A DNA stretch of 64,000 nt from Nyssa sinensis (GCA_008638375.1 CM018031.1:5790062-5854061); one strand, 5' to 3'. Positions 11,317 to 23,970 are shown, numbered from the stretch's first letter. Made by a program: numbers and translations. The notes: a model not told the origin generated them from the sequence alone.

Positions 11317-12047
11317 TAAATATTATTTAGAGGTATTATTTACAATCAATCATAGGAGTCTCTCCAATATAATCCTCCTCAAAAACTTATCAATTATCAA
11401 TAATCTAATAAACTCAGCACATGAATATAAATCAACAACTAACAATAATTTTTATATGGCAAGACTTGAAATCACCACCTCTTCAATGTAAAGATAGTAA
11501 TTGATGTAGGAGGTGGTTAAACGAGGGCAAGGCCTTTCCAAAACTTTGAAAAATTTAATATTTGTATTGTAATTTTATTTATTTATTTTTATAAATTAAT
11601 AACTGGTCCTCCAAAATTTATTAAAATTTCATGAAAAATCTCCCTAAATTTTTAATAAATATACTTTGACTTTCTTAAGATATATATAATTTTTTGAATC
11701 TATCATTATATAAAGTGATACGAGAGTTAAGATAAGTATAATCAAATTAATTTATAATGCACGTATTCTTGGATAATATATTGATGATGTAAGAAAAATG
11801 TGAGCCTATGACCCACGACCAACTAAGTATGCTACAAATGTGCACATGGGATATTAAATTTTAACTAACTTATTTTTTTTCTTCTTCATCTTTATCTGAT
11901 AATAAGAATAGTTAGAGAAGCAAAGGCATATTGATAAAGGAGTTCCAAAGCCATCGGGTTGACCATCCAGGTACATTGGACACAAAACTTTGGTATCCAT
12001 TGGAAGCTTCTGTAACAAGTGTGAATGATTCTCGTCCACGGAATAAG

Positions 12048-12055
12048 CCACGTGG
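12048..12055 (+). promoter_or_regulatory. G-box in the promoter of the first ERF gene
   Basis: CCACGTGG, a perfect palindromic G-box about 50 bp upstream of the TATA box. G-boxes bind bHLH (MYC2-type) or bZIP factors, fitting jasmonate or ABA control of this ERF class. A W-box core TTGACC lies further up near 11958-11963. Confidence 0.55.
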
Positions 12056-12102
12056 CACTATATGGACCCTACTTTTACCAACTCAGCTGCTCCTTTTCCA
12101 CG

Positions 12103-12111
12103 CATATAAAT
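12103..12111 (+). promoter_or_regulatory. TATA box of the first ERF gene
   Basis: CATATAAAT, 44 bp before the ATG at 12147. It implies a very short leader and argues against a start further upstream. Confidence 0.6.
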
Positions 12112-12146
12112 GCTACATTCTGTCAGCTACTTCCTGTGAATTAACA

Positions 12147-12554
12147 ATGGAGGAAGAAAGCAAGAAGAGTAAGAGGGCAGGTGGAGAGGTTAGATACAGA
12201 GGTGTTCGGAGGCGGCCGTGGGGTAAGTTCGCGGCAGAGATACGCGATTCGGCCAGACACGGTGCGCGGGTATGGCTCGGGACGTTTAACACGGCAGAGG
12301 AGGCAGCCCGGGCCTACGACCGTGCTGCTTATGCCATGAGGGGTCACTTAGCCATTCTCAACTTTCCAGATGAGTACCATTCTCAAACTAGTGGCTCTTA
12401 TTGTTTCCCTTCGTCTTCCTCTTCAATGCGCCAGAGCATGGAGGCCAGAGAAAGAAGCGAGCTTGGAAAACAAGTGTTTGAGTTCGAGTACTTGGATGAC
12501 AAGTTGTTGGAGGAACTTCTTGACTTCGAAGAGAACAAGGAGAGGACAGATTGA
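12147..12554 (+). CDS. Small group-IX ERF transcription factor (ERF095/ERF098-like) with EDLL motif
   Basis: A nuclear AP2/ERF DNA-binding activator of GCC-box genes, 135 residues, intronless. The AP2 domain spans residues 17-74 ([27 protein letters not shown]). A serine-rich linker follows. The C-terminus has [15 protein letters not shown] (about 111-125), the EDLL acidic activation motif known from Arabidopsis ERF98/TDR1 and relatives. The frame is open upstream to 11931, but ATG 12147 is chosen because the TATA box is at 12103-12111, MEEE is a typical start for this subfamily, and the upstream residues look non-coding. A G-box lies just upstream. The family is commonly ethylene-, jasmonate- or stress-inducible. 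A paralogue lies at 17423-17908. Confidence 0.93.
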   Translation: MEEESKKSKRAGGEVRYRGVRRRPWGKFAAEIRDSARHGARVWLGTFNTAEEAARAYDRAAYAMRGHLAILNFPDEYHSQTSGSYCFPSSSSSMRQSMEARERSELGKQVFEFEYLDDKLLEELLDFEENKERTD

Positions 12555-12717
12555 AGTTTCTCTTCATGTGGAGGCTTAAAGTGCAATACCAACTTGATTT
12601 TGAGAAATTCTTGCATGAACTGGTTCCCGGATAAGGTCAATTACGCTTAATCATGTGGATGAGTTGTCTCCTTAGATCCAGTTTACTGAAAAATTATTCA
12701 GTTTAATTTTTCTTATC

Positions 12718-12720
<3 letters not shown>

Positions 12721-12758
<38 letters not shown>
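12721..12758 (+). repeat. (TC)n microsatellite 3' of the ERF gene
   Basis: About 18 uninterrupted TC units, in the likely 3' flank of the ERF gene at 12147-12554. Confidence 0.95.
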
Positions 12759-12762
<4 letters not shown>

Positions 12763-14400
12763 AAAAATCTTCATTATCCTTTGAAGAAAAACTGCTTGAT
12801 GCTTATAATTTGTGAAGATTAAGATTGTATTTCTTCCTGCACCTAGAAATATATGCTATCTTGTAGTACATTTTGGTCCATTCAAAAGATTCCCAATTGG
12901 ACAGACATGAGACCTGATCAACTTTGACGATTGCTGATCAGTAGTAGTGTCAAGTTCTCAGAAAACGAAAAACACCAATTATTGTCGGCAATGGTGTTAT
13001 ATTTATGGGTTATTGAAGTGTAAACATCAAAGGAAGCTTGATTTATCAAAAGCCCCACACTCAATAAAGAAGCTCACAAGGGTTTCACCTTTACTACTTT
13101 TGGTTTATAGTCCACATATGCACGTTCTTCCTTAAACAACATATATGTATATACAGACAGTTGCTTTCAATTTTGTCGGATATATAATTGACAAAAAACA
13201 ATTGGATTAAACATTGGCCCATGATTGGTGCAGAGAGGTTGACCTTTTTGTCTGGTTTTAATCGGAGTTGGGGGCTGTTTGGAAATATGCTCAAACCCGG
13301 TAGTTAAGGCTTTGCTCTTCAAACAACCAGCTTGTCAAGCTAGCCCAATGTGGACAAAGGAATGGCAACGGGTGAGGACCCTCCCCGGTCCCAGCCCGTT
13401 TAAAAATAGTCTCTCTTTTTACTGTCCTGTTTTGTCTTATCATCTTATTAGGTCTTTCATTTCTCGTCCTGTCCTATTCTATCTTGTTTTGTTTCATTTT
13501 GTTTATGAGATTAATTTTTAAAATTAAAATTATCTAAGAAATGTTATTTTAAATTCAAATATATATACATACGTATACAAATGATATATATATATATATA
13601 TGTGCAAATATTTAAATTTATATTTGTGAGAGAATTTAGTAAAATATGAAATTATCAAATAGTATTTGTGTAATTATAATATATATTCGGGGTGTGGTAG
13701 GATGCCTAAACTAATGCTCCCTCTAAATTTGTATTGGATTTAAGTATATTTTTTCATTGCCATTGAATCCCATTTATTTTGTCTCCCAAAATCCATCCTA
13801 TTAAGAGTAGAGCGAGGTAGGACATTTTGTCACCTCTATGAGATTAATTTTGAATGAAAAATAAATTTCACAAGTTCTGAGGATAACCAACTTAATTGTT
13901 ATAATTAGTTTGGAGGTGGGATTGAAGCAGATAAGCATTAGTTGATTATACAGAGTGAAGCAGCAAATTGAACAAAATGAAAACTAAATGGCAAAAGGAA
14001 ATTACATCCCTTGTTATTAAAATAATTAAATTCTGGTGATCCTTAAGCCAGTATATATGACCCCCTTTTTTTCCCCTTTTTTTGAACGAGGAGAATTTGA
14101 ACTCTTAATCCAATCTACCCAGTTAATACTGCGATAATAGTTTATCAATGTATTGAAATGGCCTTTGGCAAGGCAGTACAGCTTTCAAAGGCCATCCTTT
14201 TGCTTTCGAACAAGCTAACATAAAAATGAACTGCAGGGTGGTGGTCTTAGGATTCCATATATAACCTACTGAACATACTCGAACAACTACCATTTGGACC
14301 ATTTGTTTAATTTTTGTAATATTGAGAAAATGGACAAAAATTGACCAACAAAATATTATTCATCACAATCAATACTTTCTGAACAAAATGTCCCACATCG
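12759..14400. other. Intergenic DNA, no gene seen
   Basis: Mostly AT-rich with (TA)n near 13580-13602. A patch at 13365-13400 ('ggtgaggaccctccccggtccc') is GC-rich and resembles the degenerate GGGG/CCCC ends of plant MITEs, but no matching inverted end was established. Confidence 0.4.
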
Positions 14401-14769
14401 AGGACCAATGTTTTATCCAAGTGGTGTAATTGTCTATTCTCTAGGCAAATGGTTTGAGTTCGATTTTTCCTCTCCTTATACAACTAGTTATACAACTATT
14501 ATTCTTCCAAAAAAGTTGCATGACAAAATAAGATAGGACCAAGGTCCTATTCAAGTGGTGTAATTGTCTATTCTCTAAGTAAATGGCGTGAGTTCGATTT
14601 TCCCTCCCTTTATATAACTTATGACAAAATAGGATAGGACCAAGGTCCTATCCAAGTGGTGTAATTGTCTATTTTTTAAGTAAATGACATGAGTTAGATT
14701 TTTTCTTCCTTTATGTAACTGGTTATACAACTATTAGTCCTCCGAAAAAGTTGCATGACAAAATAGGAT
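14401..14769 (+). repeat. Triple tandem repeat containing a tRNA/SINE-like box
   Basis: Three units, 14401-14534, 14535-14635 and 14636-14769, each starting 'aggaccaa' and running 'tccaagtggtgtaattgtctatt' to 'gagttcgattttt'. The middle unit lacks about 33 bp of the 3' part. Each unit carries 'gtggtgtaattg' and 'gagttcgatt', which resemble the A and B boxes of a tRNA-derived SINE head. The array may be tandemly duplicated SINE DNA. Confidence 0.8.
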
Positions 14770-16487
14770 TTTTGTGGCAACTCTAAATTTTAATATATAG
14801 TTGTAATAGACATTAGATTAAGTCTCATTTTGCTCCATTAATTTCTATAGAAGACTATCTTTCGCTTGCTTAATTAGTTGTACTTGAATCGCATTTTATC
14901 TTTGATTTAAACTTGACCATATATAACATATACTATATAGATCAGTTGGCATTGCATTAGGGCTTGTCTTACATTTGACGTGGAGCAGGTCCAGAAAATA
15001 TATAAAGAGACATGGATCTATTTTCAAGAAACAATCATAAAAATCATTTCAAAAGGCTCGGCAAAAAACCTATTCTTCTTTTTCTTTTGGGTTAATGATG
15101 AGAAATTTGATGGGTGGGTACATCGAATCTCACCAGCCTCCTACCACAGTTATAAACTTAGCAGAAAGTTTACTCTTTTTTTTTTTTTTTGTCTATTAAT
15201 AATAAAGAACTTTGTAGGCCTTACGCCTCAAACATGTAAATCTTATCAACTCATATTATAACTATTTCGTACAAATTTGTGCTTGTGAGGAGAATAGCAC
15301 GGCAAGATGTAAGCTCCAGTGTAAACTATAATTACCTAGAATGTGCAAATGATCATCCGAGGATCTCCCTTACCACTGCACCACCTGGTGGTTCAGAAAA
15401 AAAAAATCTTGTTAGTTGTTAATAATCCGTTCATGGGAGCATGATCTTTCTTTATCATCATGCATATACCGAGAGGTCCTTCCTTGCTTGTCATGACCCA
15501 TCTGTTAATTAAATCTGCTCTGAGTGCCATCGGGATCCATTTATACAGATGCAGAATATAAAGCAAAAGTTGAAAAATATATAAGCAACTTCCAAAAAGA
15601 TGTTATTAATGTCAATAAACTTTGGATATAAAGTATAAGCACCATTAAAAATTGTGTGAAAATACTATATATTCGATCCCCAAATTGACATCTCATACAT
15701 TGTGATTTCATTCCCATCATTTGCTGAGAAAATAATGGCAGAAGATTCAGAATATATCTAAGAGATGTATTATTCCACTGAGATAATATATTCAAGACCC
15801 TCTGTTCAAGGGCTTTTTGTATCTAATTACAGAACATATAATCTTAAAAAGTTATATTTGGAGATAAAGATTATGGTGCACTTTCACATCTCTAAGCAAA
15901 TTTAATCAAATTCTTTTACTGTCTGATATCGCACCGAAATGATGATCTTATCCTTTATTCTTGTATTTGGATTCTTGATTAGCTCTCTGGAACATTGACA
16001 ACATATAGCAGTACTAAGAATTGCTTTATGGGATGCCTCTTTTACTGTGGCTTTAAAACTTGCCTTTCTTCAATAACCCACTACACCTAAATGTTCAAGA
16101 CTTAATATTTCTCTTGTTTACAATTTGTAATAACTTAAATTTATTACGCTGAATTTCAATTAATTGATTTCTATTTCTAACAATGTATTAAATCCATTTT
16201 AGGACTCACAATATTATTATAACTTCTTTTTCTCCTTTTCTGTGTCTCTTTCTTTTCTTTTCTTTTTCCCATGTGGATTGCACCTTCAAATGCCAGCTCT
16301 AAATTCTGGAGCATCCAGCCGTGTAGGAAAATTATCTAACCATATCTTTGCAGACTGATGTTTGATTCCTTGTTTCGTTTTGATCCCTTTGGGATTTGTT
16401 TTGTTATTCCTGGGTATACCCTTGTAATTATGTATTCTCAGTTTATCAATCATATATACTACAATTTACCCACCCAAAAAAAAAAAA

Positions 16488-16640
16488 GCCTGTACACTAG
16501 GGAGGATCGAGGGCCTATCCAGAGTGGTAAAGAACCATCTCCCTACATATTCACTTAGGGTTCAATGCTCGGCACACACATACAATTAGGTTGGGTTTTC
16601 CTTCTTCCTCATCGTTGTATCAAAAAATAAAAAATAAAAT
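16488..16640 (+). mobile_element. tRNA-derived SINE
   Basis: Contains 'cagagtggtaaag' (A-box-like, about 16520-16532) and 'gggttcaatgctc' (B-box-like, about 16558-16570), in the order and spacing of a tRNA-related SINE. It ends in an A-rich 'aaaaaataaaaaataaaa' tail. An A-run at 16476-16487 precedes it. The target duplication is ambiguous because both flanks are A-rich. Confidence 0.6.
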
Positions 16641-16851
16641 CCAGCTTAGGGTACCCAAAAAAGAACTCCTTAAATCACAAACCTATGAACTGAAAGGTGT
16701 AACTGTAACATACTAGTTCCTGGGAATGCAAATAATTACTACTAATCGAAGAGGAAGACCTTAAAAAAATCAAAACCCATGGAAATCAATATCCAGGGCA
16801 TGCCAGACAAGAAAGCCAAGGCTTTTTAACCCTACGGTATTAGGTGAACGC

Positions 16852-17205
16852 CCTTTTGCTGCTCTTCAATGTATTATTCTAGAAATTAGGTTTTTGCTTT
16901 TTCTTTCTTTCATTTCAGTATGCCTCATGTCACCAAAACCTCATATTCAAAGTTTGGTTCAGAATTGAAATTAAAGTAAGAAATCAACACTACAATTCTA
17001 AATCATTTTCATATATAGGTACTGAATGCCCTTTGCTGCTCTTCAATGTATTATTCTAGAAATTAGGTTTGTGTTTTTGTGTATCATTGCTTTTCTTTCT
17101 TTCATTTCAGTGTGCTTAATGTCATCAAAACCTCATATTGAAAGTTTGGCTCAGAATTGAAATTAAAGTAAGAAATCACTACAATTGTAAATGATTTTCA
17201 TCTTA
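16852..17205 (+). repeat. Tandem duplication, period about 177 bp
   Basis: 'gctgctcttcaatgtattattctagaaattaggttt' occurs at about 16858 and 17035. Both copies continue through 'tttcatttcagt(a/g)tgc', 'tcaaaacctcatatt' and 'aagtttgg(t/c)tcagaattgaaattaaagtaagaaatca'. It lies in the 3' flank of the minus-strand ERF gene. Confidence 0.88.
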
Positions 17206-17422
17206 CATGTTTGAACTTCTAAACTGTGATCCAGTTAAATTATTAAGTCTTTTCAAGTAGACCATTTCCACCTTAAAGACCAACTAAATTGATAAAATGG
17301 AACTCAAAAAGAATAACTGAAACTTAAAACTCACATCAGAAAGACTTACATGAAATTTCCTTCCCTTTCCCTCATTTTTCACCAGATCCAGAAGAAAGGA
17401 AAAGCTTAAAAAGATTGAAATC

Positions 17423-17908
17423 TCAGTCTTCCATTCTCTTCTTCTTTTCCTCCTCTGATTCAAGAAGCTCCTCCAACACTTTGTCATCCAAGTATTCAAA
17501 CTCAATTACTTGACTTTCTTGTGCTGATGATGAACTTCCCTTCTGAAAACCTTCACTAGGAACAGTAGATGAAGAAGATGATGATGATGATGATGACGAT
17601 GATGATGATGTTGAAAATTGCATTAATGGTGCATAAGGATAGCCAGTGAGTTGAGAGTAATATTCATTAGGGAAATTTAGGATGGCAAGATGGCCCCTCA
17701 AGTTAAATGCAGCTCGATCATAAGCCCTAGCTGCGTCCTCCGCCGTGTCAAATGTTCCTAGCCACAGACGTGCACCTTGCCTAGATGGGTCTCGAATCTC
17801 CGCTGCATACTTCCCCCACGGCCTCCTCCGGACTCCCCGGTAGCGCACTTCTTCTCTTCCCTTCTCCTCCTTCTCTTGCGTATCCTTCCCCTTAGAAGGC
17901 CCCTCCAT
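17423..17908 (-). CDS. Small group-IX ERF transcription factor (ERF095/ERF098-like) with EDLL motif and poly-Ser
   Basis: A nuclear AP2/ERF activator of 161 residues, intronless. The start [10 protein letters not shown] precedes an acidic/basic linker. The AP2 domain is at about residues 23-80 ([27 protein letters not shown]). The C-terminal [20 protein letters not shown] is the EDLL motif. A run of about 14 serines, encoded by a TCA/TCG/TCT trinucleotide repeat (plus-strand 'gatgatgatgacgatg', 17575-17610), is likely length-variable between individuals. It is paralogous to the gene at 12147-12554 and in the opposite orientation. A TATA box lies at 18031-18040, giving a leader of about 90 nt. 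Binding to GCC-box promoters is inferred from the family. Confidence 0.93.
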   Translation of the reverse strand: MEGPSKGKDTQEKEEKGREEVRYRGVRRRPWGKYAAEIRDPSRQGARLWLGTFDTAEDAARAYDRAAFNLRGHLAILNFPNEYYSQLTGYPYAPLMQFSTSSSSSSSSSSSSSSTVPSEGFQKGSSSSAQESQVIEFEYLDDKVLEELLESEEEKKKRMED

Positions 17909-18030
17909 GTTTTGTTTTGCCTTTGTTCACGTTTAGAGGAGTGTGTCCCAAATCTTTAACGTTGTTTGCTTTCAAATTCAATGGCATATGAGAGTTTGGT
18001 TGGCTGTTTTACATCATATGGTCATATACG

Positions 18031-18040
18031 TATATATAGG
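18031..18040 (-). promoter_or_regulatory. TATA box of the minus-strand ERF gene
   Basis: Reads CCTATATATA on the minus strand, about 125 bp before the ATG. A TGACG/ACGT element ('atgacgtac' on the plus strand) lies about 10 bp further upstream. Confidence 0.45.
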
Positions 18041-18853
18041 TCAGGTATGACGTACGGTGCAAAAATTGGTATAAACATTAAACATAATTTTGAAAAAGTC
18101 TTCTTGGAGGGTTTGCTTATAGTTTGTATTAAAATTCTATTCTTCAACTCAAATATATATATATATATATATTCAAATAAGCATTTAAACCTATTTTCAC
18201 TGTTTAATATTTTCCTTTTATATAATAGTTTGGATTCCAGCTTTTCTTGCACAAATTAAACAGTGTTAATTAAGTTATTAGTGATATGGATTAGAATATA
18301 TTTTATGCTCATGATATCTGGTGTAGTATTTTCTTCATACCATATCACCGATAAGGATATAGACCCACCTTATACGAATTTACCCACAAGATTAGATGGG
18401 CATCTTATTATTATAATTAGTAATTTTAACATGGTCAAAAATAATTACTACGAATTGTTGAAGAAAATCTGAGATGGGACATGTGATGATGATTAATTTA
18501 TTTAGATACATTTCTACAGTTTTGGTTCAATTATAGTTTAGTTTGACAATAAAGTTAGGGATCCGATATTAATTCAGATATCTTTGAGTTAGATTATCAC
18601 TATCACTAAAATATTCTAAGCTTAACAAGCTTTTTGGATGGTTATAAGTATTCAAAGTTTATTTATACAAAAGTGTACATGGAATTTCTCATCATAAAAA
18701 AAAAAAAAAAAAATACATCAAGTGATAGCTAAAATCGTCATAGGTCATCTTTTATATTGTATATATAATCAAGTATTTAGATCATAAGAAGCATTTAGCA
18801 TTATAATTTAATTTTTTTTTTTTTTACTACCCTTCAAATTCTCCAAACTTCAA

Positions 18854-19027
18854 ATGGTTGATGAAAAGAGAGGGAGGACGGGTATGTTTAATTCTTCATT
18901 TAACAATTTTATTTTTATCCTCGGTTTATTTTATAATTATATGGTTGATGAAAAGAGAGGGAGGACGGGTATGTTTAATTCTTCATTTAACAATTTTATT
19001 TTTATCCTCAGTTTATTTTATAATTAT
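18854..19027 (+). repeat. Perfect-period tandem duplication, 2 x 87 bp
   Basis: Units 18854-18940 and 18941-19027 differ by about one base (cctcGg versus cctcAg). Because 87 is a multiple of 3, both remain open in two frames, giving repeated 29-residue peptides, but nothing supports translation. The array ends about 20 bp before the TRIM at 19052. Confidence 0.95.
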
Positions 19028-19051
19028 ATGTTTAATTTTTATTGTCGTATA

Positions 19052-19437
19052 TGTTATGAACCTGACCAATACGTCAAAAGTCCAAGGACTGGTGGAACGC
19101 GTGAAATCAAGTCTTTTAACTATTTAGGATCGTAACAAACCACCACGCTTTCGGACCGACGTCCACGGCGGCCCACTCTATCGATACTGACCTGTTGATA
19201 GCCCTTTCTCTTTTGGTGGCTCCATCCAACTATCAGTATTCAATGACTTGGTACTATGCCCATACATAACACCAAGGCATTTTAATCCAGCCTCTAGGTC
19301 GCCCTCTTCAATGACTCGAACCCGTGACGTGGTGCCTGCTCTGATACCAATTGTTATGAACTTGACCAACACGCCAAAAGCCCTAAGACTGGTGAAACGC
19401 GTGAAATCAAGTCTTTTAACTATTTAGGATCGTAACA
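19052..19437 (-). mobile_element. Second TRIM retrotransposon, 386 bp, 86-bp LTRs
   Basis: LTRs at 19052-19137 and 19352-19437 are 86 bp each and about 90% identical, starting TGTTATGAAC and ending GATCGTAACA on the plus strand. A primer-binding site sits beside the right LTR: 'gctctgatacca' (19339-19349), the reverse complement of TGGTATCAGAGC, so the element reads leftward. On the minus strand a GGTGGTT purine-rich tract precedes the 3' LTR. Perfect 5-bp duplications GTATA flank it (19047-19051 and 19438-19442). There is no coding capacity. Its sequence is unrelated to the TRIM at 8488, so it is a different family. Confidence 0.95.
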
Positions 19438-20549
19438 GTATACCTTTCTAATTAATCACCAAAAATGACTGAAATTCCATGCATATAGTGTAAATTTTTT
19501 CAATATTTATTTGGCTTTAAATAACAAAGCTTTCTTGCTATGGAGAGATGAAAATTAAGATGGCTTTCACTTATGTTGTTTATAATTTTTGTTTTCTCAA
19601 AACAAGGACAGGATTAGAAAAAAAAAATTTGAAAAAATTTTATTCTTGATGTAACTTTTTTTTGGAGAGGCTAAATTTAGATGTAATTTTTTTCTTTTAC
19701 AAAAATTTTAAAAATAAATTATTTCTCAAAATTTGAAAGAGTCATAGCCTCCATACCTATCTACATCTCCACCCTTGTCTTCAAGTGGTGTCATGCTCAT
19801 TAGAGTCACATACAAATGGATACGGTAACATATTCACGCGTGTATGCGTATGATATATATACATATATATATATATATATGTATATTATGGATTTGATGA
19901 GTCAATTTATGTGGGAAAGTACGTCGGCCCACTTCTTTTAACAGAGAGTTTTGGGCCAAGAAATTATATTATATTATAGTTAATTAAAAGTAGAGAAAAT
20001 GGCAATTAACGAGGATTGGGTTAGAAAGGAGTGGTTCAAATTTAATACGATTATTAATGATGACCAAGGTCAAAGGGTGACCACTGATCAGCACGTGAAT
20101 TTCTCTTGACTTGACCAAAAATAATGCCACGTTTGGGCACACCTCAATCATCAAGAATTTGAGTCTCGCCACTGCACAGCCGATGTGACCCACCCAATTC
20201 TCCTCTCTTAATCTCTCCCAACGTTTTTTTTAATGCCCATTTTGGGTCCATACATTTGTAGGACCAGGGCCCAATTGTGGCTGCGATTTTAACAGGGAAA
20301 AGAAAAAACAAATTTGTTATTTTCTTTTCTTTCTTTAACTAACCAAAAATAAAAAAAAAAGTATTTTTTTCTTTTAAAAATGCTTTATATTATATTATAT
20401 ATATATATATATGTACATATATATTCTACATATAATTTATATTATTACATTATTTTTTATTATATACCATCTCGACAAATTTTTTTTAGTATAACTTGAT
20501 ACGACTAAAATTAATTACATTATTAAAGTTGAGTCACGTGTAAAAGTTG

Positions 20550-21640
20550 TTAGATGACATTGTCGAGGGCACTTTCGTGAAGTTCATATTGGCACCAAAA
20601 CTATGATTTCTAGATAAAACAATATGTTTTGAAGCATTGTCTAGTAAGGAGTAACATTAGCATTAATCTAGAGTCCAATCAAGTCTTCATCTTTTGGCTC
20701 TATAAATGCCAAGTTCGTTACTTTTAGATTTGTGGAATGTTATCGGACGAGTCGGCATCTCGACACTCAACAACAACAGGATCCTTCAAACTTCCTATAC
20801 TTGGAATCTAATTAAGATTTTGTGATTGATTCTTACTTGGAAACTATTATATTGATCTTATCAAAGCAGTTTGGTGATTTGGTGATTTCATTCCATCAAG
20901 AATTCTATCTAATTTGTCAGTTATTTTTCTATAAAAAATAAGGGTAATGACATGCACAAAATATTTTAATCAGTAGAACAAATAACCTCTGATTTAATGA
21001 ATCAATTGGAGCATTCCAAGTCCGTTGGATTCAAAGCAAAGTCATGCTTAGAATGACCCGAAGACGACCTCAAAATTGGGCAAGGTGGCCAAGGGTTGGG
21101 TTTTGCCCCGTCAATTTTGACTTGTTTTTATTTTTATTTTTTCAGTTTCCTAATTAAATTTGGATTAATATTTGTATTTTTTCGGTTTCCTAATTAAATT
21201 CGGATTCATATTAGTAGTTGCTACAAAAAATTGATAGTTTCCTAATTAAACTAGTAGAAGGAGTTAGTAGTCTATTAGGATTAGTAGTTTTAGTTTTGTA
21301 AATACTATGTATTCAGTTTATCAATAATATTTTAATTTTGAAATTAGAGAGTTTTTCTCTTATCTGTGAACAGTCTCTTTTGTTCTTGATTTTTAAGGAT
21401 TTCGACATGTTCAATTCTCTTTTACGTTTTCATGTTACGTTGTGTTAATAACGCTCTTTTAATCCTTTTCTTTACAAGAAATTTATTTATCTCTCATTTA
21501 ATTTCCTATCTGAATCATCATCGTTACTCTGCCGTGTCCAAATATTTTTCTTTGACATATTTTCTAAGAGCAAAGGAGAAGATTTTAGTTGCTCATATTT
21601 ATAACAAGTTTTTGACCACATCATAACTTAAGACCATCCA
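20550..21640 (+). other. Possible decayed LTR-retrotransposon segment
   Basis: 'ggctctataaatgccaag' (TATAAA at 20701-20706) looks like an LTR promoter. A later stretch, 21100-21400, repeats 'tttcctaattaaa(t/c)t' several times and reads like plant LTR leader sequence. No intact ends, target duplication or protein domain could be identified, so this is a tentative reading. Confidence 0.25.
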
Positions 21641-23970
21641 TTAAATAAATGATAAAAATAAAAATTCATATTTCATATTTCATAAACACTTTCAGTGGAT
21701 ATTTACCAAACACCCAATAATCAATTTTTTTTTTACATTTTAGTTATCCAGCTCAAACATACTTACAACTCAAAAACAAGCAAGCAACAATCCATAAGGC
21801 ACGTGTATAGAGTGCAGTTATCAAGTCTTTGATCTAATTGTCCCAAAAAATAGACAAAGTAACAACATAAAAAGGTAAAAAATACAAAAATTTGAGACTG
21901 AAAGAAATTGTTTCTAGAGAGACATGGAGATAATATGGAGAAAAGTGTATAATATGTGGACTATATAGGGTTTTGTTTATAGACATCTTTGCCAGTCGTT
22001 TTAGCCATAATGGCTTGAAATTTAACCCTAGGATGCTTTTAAAGGTCTATTAAACTTGCAATGGTCCAGTCATTACAATTGAAATGAATTTTAATTTTTA
22101 TTAAAATATTCAACATATTCATTCAAATACCAAACCGATTGCGACATAAGTATTTTTGGTTTTAAAGAAATGCATTGAGGAAGAAAAGATGTCTAGAACT
22201 TTTCAACGAGATAGTGCTTTTTCAACTATATAATAGAGTTCGTAATTTATTAACGGATTTTTCGGGATTTCTCTTTCTTAGAATTGGACTTTAAAATGTC
22301 ATTCAAAAAAATGCAAACTTTTCCAAGTTTCACACTTGGTTCAAAAATTGCTGCCTTCTTTTTCTCATTTTCTTTTAACTGATTCTCTTATTTTTGGGTC
22401 CGTCGTGGTCGTTTGAGTACTTTTCTTTTTTTTAACTTATACTTTTTAAAGTAGGGTTCTGTTTGAGAACACAAGTGTTATTTTTTTTTTGTGTCGGCAA
22501 GCCGGTGATTATACACAATCATTTTTTATAATATGTAAACATCCCACACACATATAAATATTTTTATGCATACCTATGCATATTTGTAACATTTATATAA
22601 ATGATTAATATATATGTTGTTATATAATATATATTTACATTTACAAATATCTGTATATGTACCTTAATTTATTCACATATATAGCTCCATATATTTTTTG
22701 ATATGCTTAAATATATGTGCTAATATATGTGCATATAGGAGTTTTAATATATGCATGTCACCCTATACGTATTTATATATCTAGTTAATGTTTATTTTAT
22801 CTTTGAAAAATGATTTTAATAAGTCTATCTAAAAATTAATAATTTTGAGATCAAAAATTATTTTTAAAATAATTATCAAATGTACTAATTATATATTTTA
22901 CTTTTTAATTTTAAGTAAAAAGTAAAAATTAAAAATTAAAAACTATTTTTTAATAAATTAAAATTAAAAAGATTATTAAACATTACCAATTAATATTATT
23001 TTAATTTTTCTAATTTTTGTCCCAAATTCTTAATAACAAGACTTATATTTATTTATTTATTTTAGTGTCGTATCAAATTTCTTGAGCTACAAATCAAGCC
23101 AAAAAGAATTTAAGGTGATATCTATCATAATGATTCCAATGCATTCAAGAAAATAAGTGGAAAACAAATTAAATAAGAACTGAAAAAATGCATAAAATTG
23201 TACCCTTATTTTCCATTGTAGCAATAATATTCAGCAAAAGTTTATTTCATGACAAATCTTCAAATTTGGGTTATATATATGACAGCAAAAAGAAATGAAC
23301 AGAGGCTACAAAAATGGAGACTATCAACCTTACTAACTCAAAACCCGGATACATCCTCAACACTCTCTCACAAACACACAAGAGAATGCTTCACTCTAGA
23401 ACAATAACATTGTGTGTGTGTGTTAGTTGATGTACCCTAAAGTTATGGAGGCCATGTTATAAAGATGTTCTAACATTTTTGGAGGACGTTGGGATCAGCT
23501 TTGTAGGACCTGCAGCTCTGTAATAACTTTTGAGGTGGAGTCAGAGTTATGACAAAAGAAGAAGGCCCCGACAAGAAAGACCTCAATTCAAGAATTCCTA
23601 TTCTAAATTCAACCAGGAAAATATTCTTTATTCTTAAAAAATATTAGAATTTCTGAAAAATTTAGGATTCAGAAATTATGCAGGAATGGAGGATTCAAAA
23701 GATCATACAACAGATATCGAGATAATGATCATTTGTGCCCCTTTAAAATAGAGAGGTACGAAACAGGGGAAGAGGTACGAAGCAAAAACTCATTCTTCTT
23801 ATTTTTTATTATAAAATATTCTATAACTTTTTATAATTCTAACTTAATCGTTAGAGAGCACGGGACAACTTTGGATGAGTTTTCACTACTCATTTTGTAG
23901 ACTCTCAAAAGGAGTTTTTTTTTTGTTAAAGAGTAATTTTTTTTTTTTCATACAACAACATCATACATAC

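Noticed and set aside
11931..12146. 72-codon in-frame extension upstream of the first ERF
   Set aside because: It spans the G-box and TATA box, lacks family similarity, and the MEEE start at 12147 fits the subfamily.
14401..16570. Possible tRNA genes from B-box-like motifs
   Set aside because: No complete cloverleaf could be drawn; the motifs fit degenerate SINE heads better.
18854..19135. 93-codon frame with two identical 29-residue repeats
   Set aside because: Created by the 87-bp tandem duplication and continued into a TRIM LTR; no evidence of translation.
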